Shown piece after piece: positions 34,745 to 46,481 of a stretch of 64,000 nt of DNA. Each line of letters starts with the position of its first letter. Within the stretch, counting starts at the first letter, position 1. The notes beneath the pieces are model-generated. The model made no database searches. It had not been told where the DNA came from and saw nothing but the letters and a program-made list of their open reading frames with translations. Location: contig JAJJXM010000012.1 in the NCBI GenBank assembly GCA_024516155.1, forward strand, positions 682,001 to 746,000, read 5' to 3'. This DNA is from Pyronema omphalodes (Eukaryota; Ascomycota; Pezizomycetes; Pezizales; Pyronemataceae). Made by a program: the position numbers and the translations under genes.

Positions 34745-36812
34745 ATGTCAACGGAGAAAGGTATGATGACAATTTTCTATCCGGGTCTTCGGTAACTGAC
34801 GCTGTTGTAACCGGTCACAGTCACTGTTGATCATCCTCCGGCATCGGACCCTGAGATAGGCTCCAACTCCGGAAATGCCCCACCCTTGGACACACGTAAG
34901 TTGTTGATGAAGTTGGACCTCAGGATTTTGCCTGTATTATCACTTGCCTATCTATTTGCCTTCCTGGATCGCGTGAACGTTGGGTAAGTCATCGGACCCT
35001 GCATAAACAAGATGGGGGAGGATCATTAACGAAAAACGCCTTTGCAGAAACGCTGCAGTATTTGGTCTGAGTAAAGAACTTAACCTCAAGGGAACTCAAT
35101 ACAATTTTGCTTTATGCATCTTCTTCATTCCATACATTTTATTGGAGGTTCGTCATGTCGATCATCTTTGCCTAAGCCAATGCATGTTCTAACAATGCAC
35201 AGATCCCATCAAACGCTCTGGTAAGTGGGGCTGCATTCCCGAATGTTGAGCGAACGTTAATCCATGAGCTAGCTCAAAAAAATCAAGCCCCATCGCTTCT
35301 TGAGTGGGTGCATTTTCATGTTTGGTTTGACAACAGTTCTTCAAGGACTTGTTACCAGTTATGGCGGGCTGTTAGCCACACGGTATGTTTCAATGAAATA
35401 TCTTGAAAATGAATGCTTTGTATGGAAAAGTCTGCTAAATCCTTACAGTTTCTTCCTTGGTGCTTTCGAGACTGGATTGTTTCCGTAAGTCAAATCCATT
35501 CCACGTAGAAACATTTTAATTTCTAACTTGTATAGGGGAGCCTTTTATCTTCGTAAGTTTCCACAACAATAGCCATTGAATTCTCACTTACACATATTAC
35601 CATCCGATAGTATCTATGTGGTACCGCCGTGAAGAATCACAAAGTCGTTTCAGTTTCTTCTTCATCTCAACAACCCTGGCGAGTGCTTTCGGAGGTCTCT
35701 TGGCATCCGCGATTGGTAAAATGGATGGTGTCCGAGGCATGTTGGCCTGGAGATGGATTTTCATCTTGGTAGGTTTCATCATGATTTCCACTCAGCTATG
35801 ACTAACATTTAAAAGGAGGGTGCAATGACCTGTGTTTTTGCCATCGGCAGCTACTTTACCATCCCCGACTTCCCAGAAGATGTCAAGTGGCTCAACGAAC
35901 AAGAACGTGAATGGGTAATCACTCGTCTCCGTGGAGATGTTGGAAGCAGTGGACGTGAAACTCCCGCTGTAAAATGGAAAGATCTGAAAGTCATTTTTAC
36001 CGACTACAAGGTATCTTCAATCATGTTCCTATCTTACTTATCTACGGGTGCTGACAGAAATAGTACATACTGGGAGCGGTTATGTACCTTGGATTTATTG
36101 TACCTGGTAAGTATTAAGGCCTCCCATAATGTACCATCAGATTTGTTTAATGCCTTACAGCATATGGATTCTCCTACTTCGCCCCCACAATCATTAAGGG
36201 ATGGAATTACACCCCGATTGAAGCACAGTTACGTACTGTTCCTGTCGCCATGGTAGCTTGGGTCCTTGCAATGGCCACTGCCTATGCTTCTGATTGGATG
36301 AAACATCGATACTGGTTCATCATCTTCTGTTCTTCCATCACTGTCATCGGATTTGCCGTGTTGATGTCAACACATGGAAACAGGGCTGTACAGTATGGTG
36401 GACTGTTCATGTCTTACCCGGGTGCCTTCTCTGCCATGCCTTTGGTTGTTTGCTATTTCCAGACGAATTTGGCGGGACATACTAGAAGATCCATTGGATC
36501 TGCTTTTCAGGTAAGTCGCGCGGCAAACCGGGAATGAGTGAGCGCTAATGATCATAGATTTCTTTCGGTAACTTGGGAGGTGTTATTGCAACTTTCATCT
36601 TCTTGGCTAAGGATGGTCCTTACTATATTACCGGGTACTCAGTATGTATCGCGTTCACCATCCTGACGATGATCACATCGACGTTCTACGTTATCGGTAT
36701 CAGACGCGAGAATAAGCTCCGAGAAGCTGGTCTAGCCGGAATTGTAGTGGAAAATGAGGAAGATGAGGGAGAGATTGGAGATATGAGCAGGAAGTTTAGA
36801 TACATCCTGTAG
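34745..36812 (+). CDS. MFS transporter, anion:cation symporter (Dal5/Tna1-like) type, 12 exons
   Basis: Exons: 34745..34760, 34821..34983, 35048..35147, 35203..35220, 35273..35382, 35449..35484, 35536..35552, 35611..35768, 35816..36010, 36064..36106, 36161..36510, 36558..36812; 486 aa. All eleven introns have GT..AG ends and all phases agree, including exons of 16, 18 and 17 nt. Family marks are LPVLSLAYLFAFLDRVNVGNA (TM1), LKKIKPHRFLSG (loop 2-3), RFFLGAFETGLFPGAFYLLSMWYRR (TM4-5), PDFPEDVKWLNEQER (central loop), GWNYTPIEAQLRTVP and NLAGHTRRSIGSAFQISFGNLGG (TM10-11). Family members import allantoate, nicotinate, pantothenate, biotin or other small carboxylates at the plasma membrane with protons. 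Substrate cannot be told from sequence. The C-terminus is acidic. Confidence 0.93.
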
Positions 36813-37365
36813 GCGAGCAAGTGTATGAAGTGGAATGACTGGATGCATAGTTGCTTTTTGCATCAGATATCACTTGATACCATGAGTGAGATGGTGTTTG
36901 GTTTATGAACTGTTTTGTTGCACAGCACGCCAAGATTTGTACGTAGCTCAAATCTATGATGATTTAATGATCGCTTTGATGTTAGTGTGACATTTTGAGA
37001 TGGTACCCAGACGAAAGCGTTCATGTGGCCCAGTGTAACTTCGCGTAGGTTATCTTATACCTACGCAATTTCCCTTGCATGTTCAGCCTACAGCTGTTGG
37101 GTTTATCCTGGGTAGTAAATGTTCCGTGTCTATGTTTTATATTTCCTCATGTACCCGGATCATTTTTTGCATAAACAGCTGCAAACAAACATTTCTGAAT
37201 CCAGTCATTTAACCCTCACTTGTCAATTCCGAGTCATATATCATGTTTTGATCTTATCTAATCTGAAGATCTCCTCGGACGTTCGACCGACAGGTATTTC
37301 GCCATATCTGCATGCTAAGCTTCTTGTCTCCCGCCGCTCAACTCCACCATCTGAATACCATCACA
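36813..37365. other. Intergenic, 550 bp
   Basis: 3' flank of the MFS gene and promoter of the small Cys-rich gene. A pyrimidine-rich leader (CTTGTCTCCCGCCGCTCAAC, 37323-37342) precedes the ATG at 37366. Nothing else is visible. Confidence 0.5.
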
Positions 37366-37616
37366 ATGTGCAGAAGATCTCAGTGCGCAAACTGCTGTAA
37401 GTTTCATCAAAACAATAAAGACGAACGTAGACTAACGGAAAAGCTGGCGTTACCTGGTTCGGTCGCTGTGGCCTGCACATTGCCCAGGTCCTTGACCCGG
37501 TGCCCAAGGAAGAGTGGTGCACCTGCCCGAAACCCGAAGGTAGCAGTTACCCGCCTATCGGGCCACCACCGGAGACCTTGGCTGCGCCTGTGCCCACCGC
37601 TAGTTCGTGTAAGTAG
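37366..37616 (+). CDS. Small cysteine-rich protein with MC..C..C...TWxGxCG.H motif (two exons, about 67 aa)
   Basis: Exon 1 37366..37396 and exon 2 37444..37616, with a 47-bp intron (GTAAGT donor, GACTAACGG branch, AAAG acceptor). The spliced N-terminus reads MCRRSQCANC, then SGVTWFGRCGLH, IAQVLDPVPKEEW, CTCPKPEG, then a Pro-rich tail. This layout (Cys2, Cys7, Cys10; a Trp-Gly-Cys-Gly-His core; a VP..E..C.C segment) matches a small protein that I recall as widespread in ascomycetes and uncharacterised. No signal peptide is visible, so it is more likely intracellular and perhaps metal-binding (inference). The stop at 37614-37616 overlaps a GTAAGT, so further splicing to a longer C-terminus is possible. 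Confidence 0.75.
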
Positions 37617-40600
37617 TTTCGCCAGTCAATTGGTTGGAAGAATAGCGGACTATGGCTAATATAATGAGTATAAAGGACGGACAGGAAGAACTGGTTATTG
37701 AATACGGGATTGTAATTAAAGAGTCCGAAAGTTGTGTTATGCTTAATTCTCAAGAGAACACTGTGTACCAGCCTCGTGGCCAAAAGGTGTGGTAGAGCCG
37801 AGTGCGAGCCTGTGCCCCCCACGTCAAGTCAAGGCGAGTTTGTGTGGTAGTATGGGTAAGTTTCCGTTGTGCATAAATCGTGTCCAGGAATTGAGGCCCA
37901 AGGCGTACTTAATTCCGGTTCATTGCAGTGAAACAAAACCTCAAGTTGTCACTGGTCTAAGCGGCCCCGCAAGTTGACACTGCATACAATACACTTACTT
38001 CATGCCCAATTTATTAAGTTCCACACATCCACATGTCGTCATCATCTATTTACAGTACATCAATGGATCTCAACGAGAAATCAACCGTCTGACACATTTC
38101 GTGTAAGCTGTCATCGTCGTACAAGACAAGCACAGGCCATCCGGCGTATCCGCAGCTTGTGGGATGGTGAGCTTAAGATCTGAACGAGCCTACAAAGAAT
38201 TGATAGATCGTTTCTGAGTACCTAATCAAGCGTTTCTAACCGTCTTCTCATCCTAAATTGTGACGTGAATAAGGCTTAATCCCGATAATGCCAATATAAT
38301 AATTCATCGGAGTAGAGTACCTAAGAACCTGACACATGCGCTGTCACTTACCTCTAAAGTTGGCAGTTACAGAAGAGCTACTGTGAATAAACAATGGAAC
38401 GGCCCGCACGAAAATCAGTCGACGGGAAACACACCCATTGACTTCTGCACAAAGAGGGCCGATCTTGAGAGAGTTTGACAACAAAGTTTCTTATCTTAAC
38501 CTTGGAAATTATTACAGGCCATACCGATGGAGGGGTGGTGACATACATGTAGGGCATAAGCGCGTGACAGCTTCCTGTGCGCACTGTGTTCACCCAATCT
38601 CGAAACTAGCCTTTTTGGGACTGGAGGATGCGCGGGGTTAAACGAATAAATCGCATTTGTGTATCGATCATCCATCATTTCATTGGAGCAGGGGGGAGGT
38701 CGAGTTCGAGTAAACAAAAACGTCCCAAGTCTATTGCTGTAACATTCCGTGTGCTTGAACTTTGGGCAGCTGAAGACAAAGAGCACCTTTAGAGTTTGCC
38801 ATACCCACCTTCATGCCAAATCCCGTTTGACATCACAAAAGCATACTTTTCTTTGCGTAGCTTTCCGTCTTTGCCGGGATAATCGAAAGTTGAAACAAGC
38901 TGTACAACCTACATGGCTATCGAGAGACCAAGTACTCGGATTCGGTTCATTTTCGTTGGGATTCCCAAAGAATTAAAGAGAAGATCAATTCTTGGCTTCT
39001 ATCATGTTTTTGATCGAAGTAAGGGAAGATATCTAGTTTAGCTGAGAACTTCCATAGGTTTCAGATATTTGGAATGAAACGGATTTTCACAGCTAATAGT
39101 CTTCCTTTCCTCCTCGGACGTCCGGCCGTATGCCACCGACCTTTCTTCATGTCTGGAATAAAGTGGCCACACCTCGGATGACATCCCTCGGCGATATTAT
39201 CTTCCCGAAACACCGTGGAAATCGATAGAATGTTAGCCGGAATTCATCTCAATTTTGTAGCGTATTCGTTACTCGACAGAAAATCCAAGCATGCAGTACA
39301 AGCTCGAAAACGTGGAACAGTATCTATGGGGATACCGCATAGAAATTAATAACCGCTTACTACAATGTATCCCAAAAACTAGTTTTCAGATCTTTCGGTA
39401 GCATCGACATTCCACAGTCACCGGTATGTCTGACCGGCAGCTATCCATAGTGCTTCTACTATTTTCAATCATAAATACGCACTCGATAATGAGGCGAACG
39501 ACGAAACTTTGGGTCGCTTTGGCAACTGACTGAACGCAATGCATGGTGTATGAGGTACGAGACTCAGCCACTATGCATAATACAAGTGGTTTTAAGGGAA
39601 ATAAATGGTCCCTGTAATAATATAAACGAAAACTGGCCTTGTGGGGGAGAAGAATGACAGGATACGGGGTCAGGCTCTGAATTTGACATTCGGGAGACAG
39701 GAGATTTCAGAGTAAATCTATATTATCACTTTCCAAGTAGATGAGATTCTGCACTGAGTAGACCCTTTTATCCTGAGCTTGCGTAAATAGGCAGCAAGTA
39801 GCAGGCGTTGACCATTTAGCGGGAAACGAGTGTAGTTGTGTGATCTAAACTAGGGCTCTGATCGCTGATGGACGGTCAACGGCGAAGCGGGGTCTATAAT
39901 CTTCCGGATGCTGGTTGTCATGTAACAACTCTCTTCATGATTGCTGTACGCAATTCCGAGGGGCTGTACTTACTCGCGGGGAAGGCCGAAAGGTCTTTAA
40001 GGAGATGTCAAATATGTGACGGTGGGGTAAGGTAGGAAAACAAGGTTCAAGGCTAAACGGCTGAAGTATATACCAACTGTTTACTTAGCATGTCGGAAGG
40101 CCAATGGAACGCCTGATTAATTGGCTTAAATGTTGATATATTCCAGGATCCAGGTTTATGACTTTGTTACGGTTATACGGCCCAGAATGCCATGCTTGTA
40201 TGTATATACCTGTGTGTATATACATCTTAAGATAATGATACGCGTTGGGCAATGCGGGGCTGAGGCCGAACTGCACATAGAAGGCTAACCGCTGCCTACG
40301 CGTCTATCGTGTTAAAGCTATGGAATGGGGTGAGGCAATCCGACAGATCTTGCGATACATCAAACGAGTCTGACAGTATCCCAGGTATCAAAAGCAGCAT
40401 CATTGGTGGTACAGGGACTATAAATTAACTGATAGTGATTGGGACCCCTCTTTCTCTCAAGCTCTGATAACCTCTGATTCAGAAAGCGAATTTAGTCATC
40501 AAACTTGCAGTATTCCGGTAAAGATCGAGCTATGTATATCAATCCCGCTCTTCGTATCCATTCTAACAATTTCTGTAACCATGTGATCACTCCTGAAGTG

Positions 40601-43600
40601 ACAACGGACACCAGTGTATCGTTGTTAGTGATTGACAGTAAATCCTGCCAGAACAGTGTACATGCCACGTTTCATGATTGTAAGGCACTCGGAATATTTC
40701 ACGTACTTGGATTTGATTCCAGGGTTCATTGTTCCCCACTGAGTTGGTACCCGAAATGCTGGGCCCAGTAACAGCTCCGGTCTGTGAAGAACAGTCGCTA
40801 TCGGTTGCTCAACGAGGGTTACAAAAATTTAGGGCTCCAGACGGACAGAGTGCACGGGCACTGCACAGATGTCAACAACTGTCGAAACGGGCGCTCCGCA
40901 GATATCATTGAAGTGCGAAAATACGGCAAAAGGAAAAGCCACATTAACAGATGGGGCAGACGCCGCAGATTGTCTCATAATCATGCGATTCCAGTTTGAT
41001 TAGATACATCGCGCTAATAATATTGAAGTGGGGGGGGGGGGGGGGGGTGTGTGTGTAGATACCTGTTCCTGAGCTTTTCCTCCACGCGTGTCGGCGGCCG
41101 GTGCACCATAACAATGGTCCATTTTCACCCCATCGTTACATACGAACATTCGAAAGTCCTGTCGCGTGCTCCGATAGCGCTCAGTCTGGATAGACGCCAA
41201 CTAACGTACCGAACCTCGTCGGGTCTGTCGATATTAACCGCGGAGGCACGAATCTCTGCGGGCTAGATTACAATCGCGCTTCGAGCTTCTTACACAGTCA
41301 CTACCATATTCCTAAAATGCAGCATGGCACTGGATCCACCCAAATAATTCATTACGATATATCACACGATGTAATACCGGTATCGTCGACATCTCCGGGA
41401 ATGCGGACCCCAGGGAACCCCAGGGAACCTTAATGAAGCGAAGGTAGAGTAGAGGCGAAGGCGATGCCCGCAAGCAGAGTTAACCCCGACGACGTTAAGA
41501 TATGTATTGCATTCCAGACTAAACGCACAGACATCCGTCGATCTACCCGCTCCGTCTATAAGGTCTGACATCGTTCGACGGCGAAAACTCCCACTGCCGA
41601 CTGGTGGTACAACAGTCTCGTTAGCTAGCCGCCGTCATCCTGCCGGTCGAAAGCCAAAGGGCTTAAAGTCCAAAGGCCGACATGAGTTTCTTATGAGACC
41701 TTCTATATATTCAGAAGCTCAGCTAGTAAGTTCTCATCTTCCACTATTACCATCTGCTGGCGATTAAGAGATCCTCGAATACTCTCATGCCACGCTGAAA
41801 ATTACCAACTTTATGCGAGTATATGCATGCTTGATGCGTTATGGCGTTAGTGAACGAGTTTGGTTGAGATGGTGGTTATCGATGCAGTTAAGATTTTAGA
41901 GTTTGGTAATCGAGCAAAAATCGACGAATAAGATAGTTTAAATAAGGCTTAACTGCATGGCAGTATATGAGGGCGAACGATGTTGACGAGGCTTTCGGTC
42001 TCGCTTTCGGCGAAGACAGGCCGAGGGGATGAGTTGTCGAAGCTGATGAAGCTGCTAAGATAACGTGACGAGTTGCGTTCGTGGATTGGCGGCCGGAAGA
42101 ACTGGCGATGCGCAGGAAAGGTTCCTCCAGCTTGTGCATGTCGTCAGCGCGGTTAAAACACTTAATTGGGGAGTCGGGAAAAAGGTTTAACCAAAATATC
42201 TGTACGTGAATCCGTATTCGGAATTTCGTAATTTTGTGCAGAGGAGAGACACCCGAAAGGTGGAAGATGGAGGTATAAGAGTGACAAAAGAGTTATCATA
42301 CGATTGAGCTTGAGCTACTGCACAGAGGTAACTTATTTTTCGGAAAATTTCACCATGCAACACAGTGTTCAGTCAGTATTTCCCTGAAAAGCGATTTCAG
42401 ATCAAATTTACTGAAGATTAATGCCTGCACTGCATCGTAGCCTATGAGATGAAAAAAATACGTTGTAGGTTTGTTCTGCAAACTTATGGTGGTTGCTCTC
42501 TTCGAAGAAATACCCTACCTTCCCATATGTAAACAAAGAAAAAACGCATGAATTCCCCATATAGAATAAGAGTGGACAAGCTTGGCCGATAATTACCAAA
42601 GCCCGCTGAACATAGCCGCCGCCTAGTTATGGGTTCTCTTCCCGCATTTTCCAGAAGTTTCAGGCTGCAAATATCTTATCATGGCAATAGATAATGCTAT
42701 AAGGGCACTAAATTATTCCATGTTTTATTAGATTAAGTTAATTTTGCAAAGATATTATGATATGGCCTATTTACCAGCTGGTTGGCAAAAACGAATGCAC
42801 CCGAATCAGCCTTTTGGCTTCAAAAGAGTCTCCAGTTATCTTTGAAGAACGTCCGGATAAAACCGAAGTCTTCTGGAAGTTTTACGGATATGTTGCCATA
42901 TGAACTGTGCCGAGCACTATACCACTCTTTGTAGGACGGACCCAGCGGTACCCGTCCAAACTTTGCTGCTTTAGCTTTGTTGATTGCACCAGCATAGGGA
43001 TCCGTGTGTGGGGAAAGCCTTATGATTCGTTCCCGAAATCCGCTTGGTCAACATATCCGAGAGTGTCTCAGAGTTGAGCTTGTTCCTCCAGTTCGAGACT
43101 GACACATCTGCGCTGATTCTGCTTTTATGCCCTGGTGTCAAAGTTGTTCCGATATGGATGATTGTAATCAATAATTGTTTGTTTCCTCGTCGGAAATTAA
43201 AACAATGCATATATTTCGAAGGCTGAAAAGGAAGAGGAATTCCTTTCAGCATGATGAAATACGAACTCTTCAAACTTAGTCTGATGTAGTTCATTTTTGC
43301 ATCGATTCTGAAGTTAAATTTTATTGATGCCTTTACTTATCATAGCCGCTGCACTCGTTTCCCCGCACCACCCCACTACCGTTTGCACCTTCTAGGTTCA
43401 GATTAATATTAGCTGCGGTTATCCATTCCAAGGACACGGTAATGAATTCTTAGTACATGACTATGCAACACCAGCTTAAACGAAGTGTTTCAAAACTAGG
43501 AATGTCCATGCCGCGGCCACCGGTCTGATGCTCGGTTTACACTAGGCTTTTTACAGTCTGAATGTTTTATATGTAGTAACAGTGGAAGTAATAAATCAAG

Positions 43601-46481
43601 CGCTTCCAGTCGAGGCAGAATGTTCTTTTCACGAGACCACAGAGGAGTCTTACGATGCTCCATATGTAACCTCGTGCTGGGCCTCGCCGACCTGGGTAGT
43701 ACTGCACTTCTCACTTTGATGCCTTATTGTGTTCAGGCCAGGACACCCCGACATCCATATCTATCGGGTTGTTCGTCGGAATATTCATCTGCTTTATCGT
43801 GACTTCATTGTGACTCCTTTGGCGTCCAGGGCCCGCTCCCATGCTATAATTTTCACTTCAATCTAGAGCAGCTGTTGTGTCTAACATGTCACCGACAAGG
43901 AAAGACCCTTTTTGTGCACTTCCTCGTTGAGTTAAGTGGGAAGATCAAATGCAGGAAACGGGGATGCTTGTAAATTCCCAGTCGGTTTGGCCTGGGGCAA
44001 CACACTTTTGGAAGTGAACTTGCGGGGGTATTTTCATCACTACAGCAGATATTCTTAAGTAACATTGCGGAGGGACCTTGTGAAGTCGAAGGATCCCGAT
44101 CTCGGTCAGGAGGGCAAATCGGCGGTTATCAAACTTGTAATGCACCCACTTTACGTCCGCCCCCCACGAACACACTCCAATGCTCCCTTTGCTACCTCCC
44201 TACTCGGTTTAGGCTCACCGGTGACCAGAGAGCTGGGATGCGATTTCCTGTGTCTTTGGTGCTTTGCTAATCGAGAGCCATATTTTTCAAATTGTGCGAT
44301 CAAGTGTGCAATTGAAGCCTAACAAACCCTTTCATGATTGGAGAAAAGTCGTCTATCTGAACCTAGGTGTCTAACACGCTTGTCTGTACTCCAACTGCCT
44401 GCTGAGCGTTCAGGATGGATGGGATGGGGCGCTTTGGCATGGGTTGTGGGATGGTGGTTGTGTGGGCTGGGTGCTGATGTGTGATGGCCATATCTGGCTT
44501 TAACGATGATGGTGATGGATTGTAGTCTTTCCTGCAATGGCAGCCCATTTCCAATAGCTCGCATTGACGCTGGACTGGTCACAGCAACATAGCTCCCAAT
44601 AATAATCGCATACTATCATTCATCGTTTCCTGTACCCTCTATAATATCGTCCGGCGACACAAAGTCGTTGACCATGTTCACGCACTTTCACTTTTGGAAG
44701 TACGTCCCACAAATCATTCCCACTCGAGAATCGAGCGAACTGCGCTTGATTCTTCTTTGAACTCAGTCCCAACGGGCAGCCTTAACTGACCACGGTCATT
44801 GCCACACTCACCTCCCACATCGAAAGCCCCACAACCACAGGACGTCAACCACGACTCAGTTCGAGCCTGCCTCTCATATCCGTTGTCTCGTGTCTGAACA
44901 GAGCGAGTGCTGGTTGGGGGCTGCAGCAAAAATAATATCCCATAGAGTGTGCTAGAAAATATATCCCTTCCGACCACTACTTCGATCATAAGTGGGAAAA
45001 AGCAAATCATTGCCTATACCTTTACGGTAGACTGCAGCGGAGACGAGTCCGGCTAGCGAGATCACAGAAGACAAGCGAACTCCCACCTACCTGGTGATAA
45101 GTTTCTGGTATCGAAGAGAGTAACCCTTTCCTCCAACCATACTCGTTGAAGCGAATCCCAGGGGTTTGTTATTTTTCCTCAAACAATCCGACAGAACCGC
45201 CGAAGTATCTGTTTTTCGCCAATACGCCAAACGAACGTAGAACTCTGCGACACGACAATTGCGACGAAACCGCTATAGCGGCTCATACATAACGCCTAGG
45301 ACATCGCTTCCAAATTGTCGCCTTAGGAAGCGCGCGATCGCACTACGCCCAGCTGTTAGCTACTGCTGAGAAGGAAGGAAGAAAAGTTGGGGTTAGAAGT
45401 TGCTGACAGAGCACAATCACCACTCGATAACTCCATTACGATAGTCGAGAGTAGAAAGGAGATCCAGGAGGAGCGGACCGTACCGAAGTACAAAAATTTG
45501 TTGAAGTAAGGAGTACGAAGACAAGTTCGCCAGTTTTCCGCGGCAACCGTAACGATCTAGTGCAGAATAGCTGAAGTGGAAGAGCCACCTCCACCTCGAT
45601 TATAGAGCGCGCGGCCGGGCAACAGAGAAGTCTAGTTTGTACTCCTGATATTTCTTTTTATCACTTTTTCTTTTCCAATCTGTTATCTTCCATCACCATC
45701 TCTGCCTTGATTTGAGAAAACTTCGGTGAAGCTGATGCTGATGCTGATTATGACTGACCTAAAGTAGCGACCGCTCCCGCCAAAGCAGCTCCAACCTCTA
45801 CAAGCACCAACATAGCGTGCGGAAGGAGTCCATCGCTTAAACCACATCACCGCCATCAACTCTCACTTGCTAGAGCACCTACATTATTCTTGTCCATCAT
45901 TCTACTAATATCGATTTTGTTTTTCAACATACCTTAAGTTGTGCACACGAAAAATATACAGACAGCGGGAAGGAAACACGATCCACTCGGATTCACGCAA
46001 ACCCATTGCCTAGCTGCTCGACCCGTTTCCTACATAAGAGCCGAATCGACTATTCATACAGTATTTCCGTTGGAAGTGGTACAGGCAAGACACCGCCAAT
46101 GCATGTTGCGTGTGTTGGTGACTTGGGTGATCCATAAGTATTGTCGAATTATATACGAAACGGTACCTTTTTTTTTAATATTCTAACCACGGCCAGGCCG
46201 CACCCGCAAGGGGGTGTGTTGTGCGCCAGTCAATTATCTGACCTCAAAACGTGGCAGCCTTCTGCTCTAGTAGTTTGGAGGGGATAAATATATTCTCCGA
46301 CTCCCCGGGGTTTCTAATTTGCTCTCCCTCTACCAAAGCCCTTAAATTCTCCGGAAAGTAATCGGAACTCACCTATAGGCCTGCAACCTAACTGTACATC
46401 ACGCCAAACCTAGATTCGATCCCTTGAACTTCTGGAGCCCATAAGTTCTATTTTAATAATATCTTGCTGGGTTTCTCTTCA
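37617..46481. other. 8.9-kb stretch without a supportable gene
   Basis: Both strands lack long or family-like frames; the largest are about 100 codons and overlap each other. It includes an 18-nt poly-G tract joined to a (GT)n run (41030-41057). From about 45,000 the sequence becomes GC-richer, then C/T-rich around 45650-45700, and most probably holds the promoter and a long leader of the transcription factor gene, with small upstream frames such as 45941-46186. Confidence 0.5.
41030..41057. repeat. Poly-G (18 nt) plus GT dinucleotide run
   Basis: Eighteen consecutive G followed by TGTGTGTGTG. A simple-sequence tract in the gene-free block. Confidence 0.95.
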
